Assembly (NCBI GenBank): GCA_035326105.1
Contig: DAOKYO010000001.1
Coordinates: 744,001 to 808,000, forward strand
From: Bacilli bacterium
GTDB lineage: Bacteria > Bacillota_I > Bacilli_A > RFN20 > CAG-826
DNA length: 64,000 nt
Reading direction: 5' to 3'
Position 1 is the first letter of the stretch. Every line of letters begins with the position of its first letter. This document shows positions 9,011 through 17,200 of this stretch, one piece after another. Both the position numbers and the translations under genes were made by a program. Under the pieces are notes generated by a model. That model was not told the DNA's origin and searched no databases. It worked only from the letters and a program-made list of their open reading frames with translations.

Positions 9011-10513
9011 TTACTTATCAAAAATATCTGGATACTGCTCTTTGAAGTAATCATAAATATCTTGATCATGGAATTTAATATCCATATCTTCGATATATTT
9101 TGATAGCGCCAATGTTTTATTGGTATCCTTCGTAGCTAAGACTTTGGCAACCTCGCCGACGATCGCATCAAGATCTTGATAAACACTATCGTCGCCAACG
9201 GTGAACTTCGCCCGATTGACCGCCTCGTCAACCTGAATAATATAGTAGGTTTTGCTGCTGGCATCAAAATTGAGGAAGTTGCGGGAGTCTTTCCGATCAA
9301 CGGATTCTGGCATCAAATAGTATTTGCCATGAATGTTGCGGACATAGCTATTAATCTCAATTTCATCATTTGATAAATAGCCGCCATTTTCGGAATTGCC
9401 TTCATCATCAAGTACGTAGTCAACTCCACTTTCGACCGAGCGACTAAATAAACGATCACGAATCGCTGTCGGTAAACTTGAGAGACCACCGTCACGGACA
9501 TACCATCCATCGGTAGTGTAATCAAGCACCTTAGTGTCAGTCGTCTTAATATCTAAGCCGACTTCCTTGGTATAGGAACCATTGCTTGTAAAGGTTGACT
9601 CAATAGATGAGTCGGTGGTCTTCACATCATCAGTAATCTTGTTATAGTCGCTTAATAAGTCACCATAAATGGTATTATCGAAACCGGTGCCAACGAGTTC
9701 AGCGGCATTTAATAGGGCCGACTCATTGGAAATGAATTGGCTATCAACACCCCGCCATGCATTGGCTAAAATTTCAAGATTGGCAGTTTCCGCGGTTCCG
9801 TTGATAATATTGCTGTCGATAAACTCGTCAATTAAGTAACGGGCCGCTTCAGGATGGTTGTCATTAATTGTGATAGCCACATAATGCACCTTCCGTGCAT
9901 GGCTCAAGTATAGTGAACGATACTCGTTCTCAATAAGATATTTTTCAACCAATTTAGATTGATAAACCTTTGGAACTAAAACATCGTTGATGTAATCACT
10001 GTAGTAGTCGAGGTGAAGGGCAACGGTGCCCACGTTATCCTCAGTCACATCAGGAGTAAAGATGACATCTTTATGCCAGGCAGAGGTGAGCGACAAATCA
10101 TAAGAGCCGTTAACCTTATAGAATTTTTTAACGATAGACAAGGCAAATTTTTCCTCATCGAATTTGCTCCGATAAGAATAAGAACCGCCTTTGATATCAT
10201 CGAGAAGTAACTTAGCCACCCGACGATTAACGTCTTTTGCAAAGTCGCTTTCTTTATCGACATCTTCCCATTTACCAAAGTAGGATTCAGCCAGTTTGGC
10301 TAAGACCGCATCACGGACATCCGATTTGGTGGTTGATTGATCCTTAAGAAGATCAATAACGGTCGATTCAATATTGTTATAAACTTCGTTATCGCCTACA
10401 TTTACGAGTTTGTCATCATAGAAACTCGGATTTGCCGCTATCGTTGTACATCCCGTAAGGAGTAAAGCGGCGGCCGCGAGGAAGAAAGATTTAATCTTTT
10501 TACTTTTTGACAT
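9011..10513 (-). CDS. Large lipoprotein, diverged SurA/PrsA-like
   Basis: 500 residues from the ATG at 10513, chosen because AAGGAGG lies 9 bases upstream and the signal peptide follows at once. A longer frame to 10570 would bury it. The lipobox LLTGC gives Cys22 as the lipidated residue. The family is not firmly recognised. RKVHYVAI (207-214), DGGLSSLP (341-348) and KTYYIIQV (421-428) follow the order of the three conserved strands of a parvulin domain, with a long insert. It may thus be a paralogue of the upstream PrsA-like protein, which it overlaps by 14 bases. An outer-membrane-face foldase role is inferred. Confidence 0.55.
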   Translation of the reverse strand: MSKSKKIKSFFLAAAALLLTGCTTIAANPSFYDDKLVNVGDNEVYNNIESTVIDLLKDQSTTKSDVRDAVLAKLAESYFGKWEDVDKESDFAKDVNRRVAKLLLDDIKGGSYSYRSKFDEEKFALSIVKKFYKVNGSYDLSLTSAWHKDVIFTPDVTEDNVGTVALHLDYYSDYINDVLVPKVYQSKLVEKYLIENEYRSLYLSHARKVHYVAITINDNHPEAARYLIDEFIDSNIINGTAETANLEILANAWRGVDSQFISNESALLNAAELVGTGFDNTIYGDLLSDYNKITDDVKTTDSSIESTFTSNGSYTKEVGLDIKTTDTKVLDYTTDGWYVRDGGLSSLPTAIRDRLFSRSVESGVDYVLDDEGNSENGGYLSNDEIEINSYVRNIHGKYYLMPESVDRKDSRNFLNFDASSKTYYIIQVDEAVNRAKFTVGDDSVYQDLDAIVGEVAKVLATKDTNKTLALSKYIEDMDIKFHDQDIYDYFKEQYPDIFDK

Positions 10514-12257
10514 AGCAGGCACCTCCTTCAGCAAATTCTGCGGAATCACTGTTGACAAAGGAAATTGCACAGGATTCGCTAATCAAACGATGCTCTCTCA
10601 AGTATTCGAGTTCATCTAATTGTTCAATCCATGTATTCCAAGTCTGTTCAAAACTCTTGGTATCACTGATTTTGCCAGAAGCAATCTGCATGTCGATATA
10701 ATCATTTAATGATTGGGATAAATCCGCATCATGGATTTCAACATTTTCATAGGTGAGAAGTTGATTGTAAATCCGATAATCAACATTGCTATCAAAGTTC
10801 TTGATTTTATCCGTAACGGTGTTTGCCCGAGTTTGATAAGTCGAACGCTCAGTTGTCATATAGTTGACATAAGTGTCGAGCGGATCATTGCTACCATCAA
10901 CTGGATAGTCGCTGTCTCCGGGAATGGCTGTGGTGTAATAGTCTTCAAGGCTGACACCATTTTGAACAGGAACAAGTGCATTTCTTTGAACGACGATGAA
11001 GTGCACACCTTCGTAACTATCGCCGGAAAAATTGGCTTTGGTCACAAGGATAACATTTCCGTTTTCGTCGCATAAAACTTTTTTACCACCGAGTTCGGGA
11101 ACGCTTTGGAAACCGGACATGGCCTCATAGGTAGCGTTAGGAGTTCCAACTTCATTCGCAGAATCGACGGAGTTTGGAGTAATAACACTGATGTTATGAC
11201 GATTGAAATATTTGTTGAAGTAAACATTACGTGGATAATAGGCGGCATCACCATCATTATAGGTATCACCGTTAGCATCCTTAGTAATCGTGGCATAATC
11301 CTTAATCTTCAAAGCAGCTTCATAAGGAATTTCTCCTAATCCGATCGCTTCCATCTTGGCTTGAACATCTTCAGGAACAAGCAGTGACTTCGTAGCGGCG
11401 GATGTCGACGCTGAAGTAACTTGATTGAACAATGTCTCGTAAGCGTAAACGCCCAGTTTGAATTCATTCACATAAGAAGTATCCTTGTCCATAATTCCAA
11501 GATCACCGCTGGCGGTTTGGGAGCCGCTATCGTCACTTTGTTCAAGCGCTAGGTTGTTGAAGGTATCTCCACCTTTGCGCGTTGCTAAACGAGTAACAAC
11601 ACCAGCAAGTTTGGTTGCTTCACCTTCAGTGAGGCTTGCCGTGTAGCCATTGGTCGAAGAAGTATTTAATTTCACGAGAATATGCTTAACGTGGAAGGGA
11701 AGTTCTTCGGATAAGTAATCACCGGTCAAATCTTTCCATGTATTGGACAAACCATCAACACCGGTTTTAGTCCAATCCGCGCTGGCGTCATAAAATTCGG
11801 ATTTAACTTCTGTTTCCATTTCCTTATAGGCAAAATACTCAAGTAATTCACTTTTGTTTTCTACGCTATAAGAATCATAGATAGCCTGAATTTCGGTATC
11901 ATAACTGGTACCATTTGTTTTTGCGTTGCTTTTCGCGGTTTCTTCTGCTGAACTGACTTTCTTTTCGGCTTTTTTATATAACTCATCTTTTTTCAAAGCC
12001 ATAGAGTTACCTTCGAAAAGGTTACGCACTAGGACCTCGTAAATAGCCGAGTAATATTTGGTAATTGTGTCAGCATCGGTTCTATAGCCCGAAAACAGTT
12101 CGTCAGCTGTATAATCAATTCTTTGACCGTCTGCGCCGGTGAAAGAAAGGATTAAGCCGTCTTTGCTACGCGTGACAACATTACCACAGCCAGAAAGCAG
12201 GGCGATGGAAGAAAGCGTAGTCAAAGCAAGAGCTAAGCGACTTTTCTTCATATGCAT
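10500..12257 (-). CDS. PrsA-like peptidyl-prolyl isomerase lipoprotein
   Basis: 585 residues. The signal peptide ends in the lipobox LLSGC (Cys24). A helical N-terminal part (about 45-180) is followed by parvulin signatures: VKHILVKL (190-197), FNNLALEQSDD, GDLG (251-254) and GVHFIVVQ (417-424). The gap between GDLG and GVHFIVV is about 160 residues, roughly 110 more than in ordinary parvulins, so an insert is present. The likely job is folding of exported proteins on the outer face of the membrane. AGGAGG lies 6 bases before the first of two in-frame ATGs (12257, 12251). It is the first gene of a two-lipoprotein operon. Confidence 0.75.
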   Translation of the reverse strand: MHMKKSRLALALTTLSSIALLSGCGNVVTRSKDGLILSFTGADGQRIDYTADELFSGYRTDADTITKYYSAIYEVLVRNLFEGNSMALKKDELYKKAEKKVSSAEETAKSNAKTNGTSYDTEIQAIYDSYSVENKSELLEYFAYKEMETEVKSEFYDASADWTKTGVDGLSNTWKDLTGDYLSEELPFHVKHILVKLNTSSTNGYTASLTEGEATKLAGVVTRLATRKGGDTFNNLALEQSDDSGSQTASGDLGIMDKDTSYVNEFKLGVYAYETLFNQVTSASTSAATKSLLVPEDVQAKMEAIGLGEIPYEAALKIKDYATITKDANGDTYNDGDAAYYPRNVYFNKYFNRHNISVITPNSVDSANEVGTPNATYEAMSGFQSVPELGGKKVLCDENGNVILVTKANFSGDSYEGVHFIVVQRNALVPVQNGVSLEDYYTTAIPGDSDYPVDGSNDPLDTYVNYMTTERSTYQTRANTVTDKIKNFDSNVDYRIYNQLLTYENVEIHDADLSQSLNDYIDMQIASGKISDTKSFEQTWNTWIEQLDELEYLREHRLISESCAISFVNSDSAEFAEGGACYVKK

Positions 12258-12288
12258 TTAATTCCTCCTATACAAATGTAGCGTTTAT

Positions 12289-12317
12289 ATTTTATCGAAA
12301 GTAGGCGGGTAATTCAA
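12289..12317 (-). promoter_or_regulatory. Promoter of the foldase-lipoprotein operon
   Basis: On the minus strand, TTGAAT (12312-12317), a 17-base spacer and TAAAAT (12289-12294) form a sigma-A-type promoter about 30 bases upstream of the PrsA-like start. Confidence 0.65.
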
Positions 12318-12404
12318 TAAGAATTAGAGCCGGATGTGATTTTCTTTAATCTTTTTCCTATTTTTGTAAAAAATAGAGAGCAAATTTGCAAATTATCAAA
12401 TTCT

Positions 12405-12433
12405 TTGCCTTTAAGAGTTTTTTGTTCTAGAAT
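12405..12433 (+). promoter_or_regulatory. Promoter of the suf operon
   Basis: TTGCCT (12405-12410), a 17-base spacer and TAGAAT (12428-12433) lie 27 bases upstream of sufC. It diverges from the lipoprotein promoter. No regulator site was recognised. Confidence 0.6.
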
Positions 12434-12460
12434 GATTAACGATTTTGGAGAATAGAAACT

Positions 12461-13288
12461 ATGGATGAATTAGTAATTAAAAATCTCTTCGTGAGTGCCG
12501 ATGGAAAAATGATTCTCAAAGGACTTAATCTCACGGTTAAGAAAGGCGATGTATACGCCATATTAGGACCGAATGGTCATGGTAAATCAACACTTTTGAA
12601 TGCGATTATGGGCCATCCACGTTATCAAGTTGAGAGTGGAACGATAACTTTCAATGGGCAAGATATTTTAAGCATGTCGGTTGATGAGAGATCCCGGGCG
12701 GGAATTTTCTTGGGGATGCAGTATCCAAGCGAAGTCCCGGGGGTTGTCAACGCTGATTTTATCAAGGCCGCGCTCAACGCCCGTCGCGAGAAGCCGATTA
12801 GTGCGATGGAATTATATCGGTTGATTGACAAAACTTCAAAGCAGATGGGTATCAGCCTTGATATGGCTAATCGGTCTTTGAATGAAGGATTTTCCGGCGG
12901 GGAGAAAAAGCGGAACGAAATTTTTCAGATGACGCTTATTGAGCCTTACTTATCAATGCTTGATGAAATAGACTCCGGGCTTGATGTCGATGCGTTGCAA
13001 GTTGTCGCTAATCAGATAAACGAGTTGAAGAAGAAAGGGATGTCCTTTTTGATTATTTCCCATTATGCGCGTCTTTATTCACTTATTTCGCCGAATAAAG
13101 TGGCGATTATTATCGATGGACGGGTTGTTACGACCGGGGGACCGGAGTTGATAGAAAAAGTTGACCAGACCGGTTATGAATGGATTAGTAAAGAGTTGGG
13201 AATCAGCATTAGTAAGGAAGATAAAGAAGAACCGATTTCCGCCACTTCAATTGGAATATGCGCTGCGAAGGAAGGTCTTAAAAAGTGA
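12461..13288 (+). CDS. sufC: Fe-S assembly ATPase SufC
   Basis: 275 residues. Walker A GPNGHGKST, the SufC-type signature FSGGEKKRNEIFQM and Walker B SMLDEIDSGLD are all present. SufC forms the SufBCD scaffold complex that builds [Fe-S] clusters in the cytosol. It is about 15-25 residues longer than usual, with a C-terminal tail (EEPISATSIGICAAKEG) that has no obvious function. First gene of sufCDSUB. It overlaps sufD by 4 bases. Confidence 0.95.
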   Translation: MDELVIKNLFVSADGKMILKGLNLTVKKGDVYAILGPNGHGKSTLLNAIMGHPRYQVESGTITFNGQDILSMSVDERSRAGIFLGMQYPSEVPGVVNADFIKAALNARREKPISAMELYRLIDKTSKQMGISLDMANRSLNEGFSGGEKKRNEIFQMTLIEPYLSMLDEIDSGLDVDALQVVANQINELKKKGMSFLIISHYARLYSLISPNKVAIIIDGRVVTTGGPELIEKVDQTGYEWISKELGISISKEDKEEPISATSIGICAAKEGLKK

Positions 13289-14148
13289 AACAAGTTGACC
13301 TTTTTGAAACTTTAAAATTAACCGATGATATGGCGGAAAACGCTTGTCTTGAGCTTGATTTAGGAAGTCAAAAAACCGCCGATACATTTCTTTTAGACTA
13401 CGAAAAATTAAGCGCTTTTGTAAAAAAAATCAGCATTCGTATTCCCGCTTATTCGCATTCCGACATAACGGAAATTAATTTAAAACCAAACCTAGAAATC
13501 AATTATTTTTTGGGCGCGAATTCCGAAGTCAATTATGGAATTGCCATATTGGGCAAAGAGACGAATTTTAAGGCGGTTTTTAATCTTGAAACCGGGGCTC
13601 ATGTTCGAGCGGGATTAGCCGACTTTTCGTTTGCCAAAGGAAAGGTTAATTATCTTTTTCGGCTTCTGGGAAAGAAAGCCAGTGCCCAGTGGCGTTTAGC
13701 CACTTTAGCCGATGGTACGGATAATGACAAGGAGTTCCATATTTCTTTTGATCACGTTGTGGGTGATACCTACTCGATGATGGAAAATTATGGTGTATGT
13801 CAAAATGGCGGTCATCTCCTTTTTGCCGGAGTTTCGCATATTTTTCCCGATGCTGACGATTCTTCTGCTCATCAAAAAGCCAAAATTATGGTGTTTGACG
13901 AGAATTGCATAGCAAAGGCCAATCCAATTTTAAAAATTGACGATAATGAAGTTGAAGCTAGTCATGCCGCGGCCGTGGGCAAGGTTAATGATGAACACTT
14001 GTTTTATCTTACGTCGCGCGGAATAAGCCGTTCTACGGCAAAGTATTTGATTACTCTAGGATATCTCAATCCGGTTTTGAATGCTTTTAGCGATGACAAA
14101 TTGAAAGCGAAGATAGCTGATTATATTTCTTCAGGGGTAAAAGCATGA
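13285..14148 (+). CDS. sufD: Fe-S scaffold protein SufD (short form)
   Basis: 287 residues, against 420-440 for E. coli or B. subtilis SufD. The missing part is N-terminal. The C-terminal beta-helix and helical end are recognisable, with NDEHLFYLTSRGISRSTA matching the SufB/SufD C-terminal motif and EASHAAAVG carrying the cluster-site histidine region. The GTG start lies in the GTGA overlap with sufC, and the stop overlaps sufS (ATGA). It should pair with SufB. The short length appears genuine because both ends are fixed by coupling. Confidence 0.85.
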   Translation: MKQVDLFETLKLTDDMAENACLELDLGSQKTADTFLLDYEKLSAFVKKISIRIPAYSHSDITEINLKPNLEINYFLGANSEVNYGIAILGKETNFKAVFNLETGAHVRAGLADFSFAKGKVNYLFRLLGKKASAQWRLATLADGTDNDKEFHISFDHVVGDTYSMMENYGVCQNGGHLLFAGVSHIFPDADDSSAHQKAKIMVFDENCIAKANPILKIDDNEVEASHAAAVGKVNDEHLFYLTSRGISRSTAKYLITLGYLNPVLNAFSDDKLKAKIADYISSGVKA

Positions 14149-15371
14149 TTAATATAGAAAAAATCCGCAGGGACTTTCCGATGCTTGAGGGTAAATCAAT
14201 GCAGGGGAAACCACTGGTGTATCTTGATAATGCCGCCACTAGTTTTAAACCATATTCGGTCATCAAAGCGATAACGGATTATTACACTAATTACACCTCT
14301 AATTCTCATCGCGGTGATTATGACATTGCCCATCAAGTGGATGTAATGGTTGAAGATACCCGCAGGAAAGTTGCTGACTTTATTAAAAGTAAAGCGACGG
14401 AGATCGTTTTTACCAGCGGAACTTCAATGTCGATAAATATGGTTGCTTTTGGCTACGGAATGAAGTTTTTGAAGCCGGGAGACGAGATTTTGCTCACACA
14501 AGCTGAGCATGCCTCCAATGTTTTACCCTGGTTTAAAGTGGCGGAAATGACCGGAGCCCAAATCAATTATATTCCTCTTGACGAAGAAGGGCGCTTGACA
14601 CCAGATAATTTGGCGAAGGTCATATCCAGTAAAACGAAAATCGTCGCGGTGGCTCATGTAACCAATGTTTTGGGTTTTGTCGTTGACATCAAGGCAATCG
14701 CCAAAGTAACACACGCACAAGGAGCAATATTGGTCTGCGATGGTGCTCAGAGCGTTCCCCACATGAAGACGGATGTGACAGATTGGGATGTGGATTTTCT
14801 TTCTTTCAGCGGCCACAAAATGCTTGGTCCGACCGGCATCGGCGTTCTTTATGGTAAATTCTCTCTTCTAGAAAAAATGGATCCATTTATGACGGGCGGT
14901 GGACAAACAGCAAAGTTTGATATGTGCGGTGATGTGAACTTTCTTGCGCCACCGATAAAATTTGAAGCCGGAACGCAAAACTTAGCCGGAATTGCCGGCC
15001 TGGGGGCGGCCATCGATTACCTAACGAGTATAGGGATGGATAATATTGAAAAATATGAGCGTGATTTGAAGCGCTATGCAATTGAAAAATTGGCTGAAGT
15101 GGATAATGTTGTCGTGTATAATCCGCATAGCGAAGCGGGAATTGTAACTTTTAACATCAAAGATGTCTTTGCTCAAGATGCGGCCAGTTTCTTCAACAGT
15201 CGCGGAATAGCCGTTCGCAGCGGTCAACATTGCGCTAAGATTTTAATTGACTTTTTGCACGTTGTTTCGACATGCCGGGCATCGTTCTATTTTTATAACA
15301 CGAAGGCGGAAATTGATGCTTTTGTCGAAGCGGCTAAACACGGAGGTGACTTTCTCGATGCTTACCTTTAA
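14145..15371 (+). CDS. sufS: Cysteine desulfurase SufS
   Basis: 408 residues, the usual length. This is a PLP fold-type I class V aminotransferase: SFSGHKMLGPTG holds the PLP lysine (Lys225), and RSGQHCAK holds the persulfide cysteine (Cys363). It takes sulfur from L-cysteine and passes it to SufU. It overlaps sufD by 4 bases and sufU by 14. Confidence 0.95.
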   Translation: MINIEKIRRDFPMLEGKSMQGKPLVYLDNAATSFKPYSVIKAITDYYTNYTSNSHRGDYDIAHQVDVMVEDTRRKVADFIKSKATEIVFTSGTSMSINMVAFGYGMKFLKPGDEILLTQAEHASNVLPWFKVAEMTGAQINYIPLDEEGRLTPDNLAKVISSKTKIVAVAHVTNVLGFVVDIKAIAKVTHAQGAILVCDGAQSVPHMKTDVTDWDVDFLSFSGHKMLGPTGIGVLYGKFSLLEKMDPFMTGGGQTAKFDMCGDVNFLAPPIKFEAGTQNLAGIAGLGAAIDYLTSIGMDNIEKYERDLKRYAIEKLAEVDNVVVYNPHSEAGIVTFNIKDVFAQDAASFFNSRGIAVRSGQHCAKILIDFLHVVSTCRASFYFYNTKAEIDAFVEAAKHGGDFLDAYL

Positions 15372-15810
15372 TCCCCAGATGATGCGAGCCATTATTATGG
15401 ATCACTATCAAAATCCAAGGAATAAACGAACCCCGATAGATGTTGATAAATATAGCAAAATTCATATGGATTCGGCCTCCTGTGTCGATGATATATGGGT
15501 GTATTTATTATTGAAAGATGACAGAGTTGAGGACGTTGCTTGGGATGGCGTTGCCTGTACTATTTCTACGGCTTCAACGTCGATTATGAGCGAACTCGTG
15601 CAAGGGAAAAGCGCCCATGATGCCCTCTACATTATTGACCAATATCTAAAAATGATTCATGAGGAATCTTTTGATGATTCGGTTTTAGACGAGGCGATTG
15701 TTTTTATGAATACCGCTCGCCAAGCAGCGCGCATTAAGTGTGCGACAATCGGCTGGACTGGTTTGCAAGATCTGATTTTAGAGGAGGAAAAAGAACATCA
15801 CCATGGATAA
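15358..15810 (+). CDS. sufU: Sulfur-transfer protein SufU
   Basis: 150 residues. The start at 15358 is set by GGAGGTGA, inside the end of sufS. The zinc/persulfide residues of B. subtilis SufU are kept: Cys and Asp in ASCVDD, Cys in GVACTIS and Cys in RIKCATIGW. SufU is the zinc-dependent acceptor that activates SufS in Firmicutes. The HHH near the C-terminus (KEHHHG) is unusual but minor. It overlaps sufB by 8 bases. Confidence 0.92.
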   Translation: MLTFNPQMMRAIIMDHYQNPRNKRTPIDVDKYSKIHMDSASCVDDIWVYLLLKDDRVEDVAWDGVACTISTASTSIMSELVQGKSAHDALYIIDQYLKMIHEESFDDSVLDEAIVFMNTARQAARIKCATIGWTGLQDLILEEEKEHHHG

Positions 15811-17200
15811 TAAAAATATTCCTTCTGAAGATTACAAATATGGGTTTCACAATGAGGATGTTTCAATTTTAAACACGGGCAAAGGTCTCAATGAAAAAGT
15901 GGTGGAGGAAATTTCTCTTTTAAAAGAAGAGCCTTCTTGGATGAAGGAGTTCCGTTTACGTTCCTATGCGACTTTTTTAAAAGCCCCGATGCCATCGTTT
16001 GGACCGGATTTAAGTCTGATTGACTTTGATTCATATACCTATTTTACCCGGCCTTCGGAGCGGGAAGCAACCAATTGGAATAATGTTCCAGATACGATTA
16101 AAGACACCTTTAATAAGTTGGGGATTCCTGAAGCTGAGCAGAAGTATTTGAGTGGGGTCGCCACTCAATATGAGTCGGAGATGGTCTACCATAATATGCT
16201 CAAGGAAGTTGAGGATAAGGGAGTTATTTTTCTATCAACCGATATGGCTCTCAAACTATACCCAGAATTAGTAAAAAAGTATTTTGGAACCGTAGTTCCA
16301 GCTGCCGACAATAAATTCGCGGCCCTAAATAGCGCCGTTTGGAGTGGCGGTTCTTTTATTTATGTTCCGAAAGGAGTGAAAGTGGATAAACCTCTTCAAT
16401 CCTACTTCCGCATTAATAACGAGAAGATGGGCCAATTTGAAAGAACGCTTATTGTGGTTGATGAAGGGGCTGACGTGCATTATGTTGAAGGATGCACGGC
16501 GCCAATTTATAGCAAGGAATCTCTACATGCCGCTATCGTAGAGATAATTGTTAAAAAAGGCGGACGTTGCCGTTATTCAACTATTCAAAATTGGTCGAAC
16601 AATATAATAAATCTTGTTACAAAGCGCGCCTATGTCGAAGAAAATGGATCGATGGAGTGGATTGATGGCAATATCGGCAGTCAATTAAATATGAAATATC
16701 CATCGTGTATTCTTGCCGGACGCGGAGCTAAAGGAACATGCATATCCGTGGCCGTGGCATCAAACGGCCAATATCAGGATGCGGGGGCACGCATGATACA
16801 TCTAGCCCCGGATACAAATTCAACCATTATTTCTAAGTCGGTTGTCCGTCATGGCGGCGTGGCCAATTATCGGGGAACAGTCCGGCATTTACCAAAGGCC
16901 ATCAATGCGAAATCGCATGTTGAATGCGACACTTTGATTTTGGACCACGCTTCCCGTTCCGATACGATTCCGACCAACGATATGCGCAACAATGAATCCT
17001 ATATCGAGCACGAAGCCACTGTCAGTAAAATTAGCGAAGATCAATTATTCTATCTTATGAGTCGCGGAATAAGTGAAAAAGATGCAACCCAGATGATTAT
17101 CATGGGATTTATTGAACCATTTTCACGCGAGCTTCCTATGGAATATGCCGTTGAATTAAATCGTCTAATCGCCCTGGATATGGAGGGGTCGGTTGGTTAG
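15803..17200 (+). CDS. sufB: Fe-S scaffold protein SufB
   Basis: 465 residues, standard length. SGGSFIYVPKGVKV, the long beta-helix and the C-terminal SRGISEKDATQMIIMGF are typical. SufB carries the nascent cluster with SufC and SufD. A GAGGAGG site sits about 15 bases upstream, inside sufU, which is longer than usual spacing. Last suf gene. The end overlaps the mnmG start region, so tRNA modification may be co-transcribed with Fe-S assembly. Confidence 0.95.
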   Translation: MDNKNIPSEDYKYGFHNEDVSILNTGKGLNEKVVEEISLLKEEPSWMKEFRLRSYATFLKAPMPSFGPDLSLIDFDSYTYFTRPSEREATNWNNVPDTIKDTFNKLGIPEAEQKYLSGVATQYESEMVYHNMLKEVEDKGVIFLSTDMALKLYPELVKKYFGTVVPAADNKFAALNSAVWSGGSFIYVPKGVKVDKPLQSYFRINNEKMGQFERTLIVVDEGADVHYVEGCTAPIYSKESLHAAIVEIIVKKGGRCRYSTIQNWSNNIINLVTKRAYVEENGSMEWIDGNIGSQLNMKYPSCILAGRGAKGTCISVAVASNGQYQDAGARMIHLAPDTNSTIISKSVVRHGGVANYRGTVRHLPKAINAKSHVECDTLILDHASRSDTIPTNDMRNNESYIEHEATVSKISEDQLFYLMSRGISEKDATQMIIMGFIEPFSRELPMEYAVELNRLIALDMEGSVG

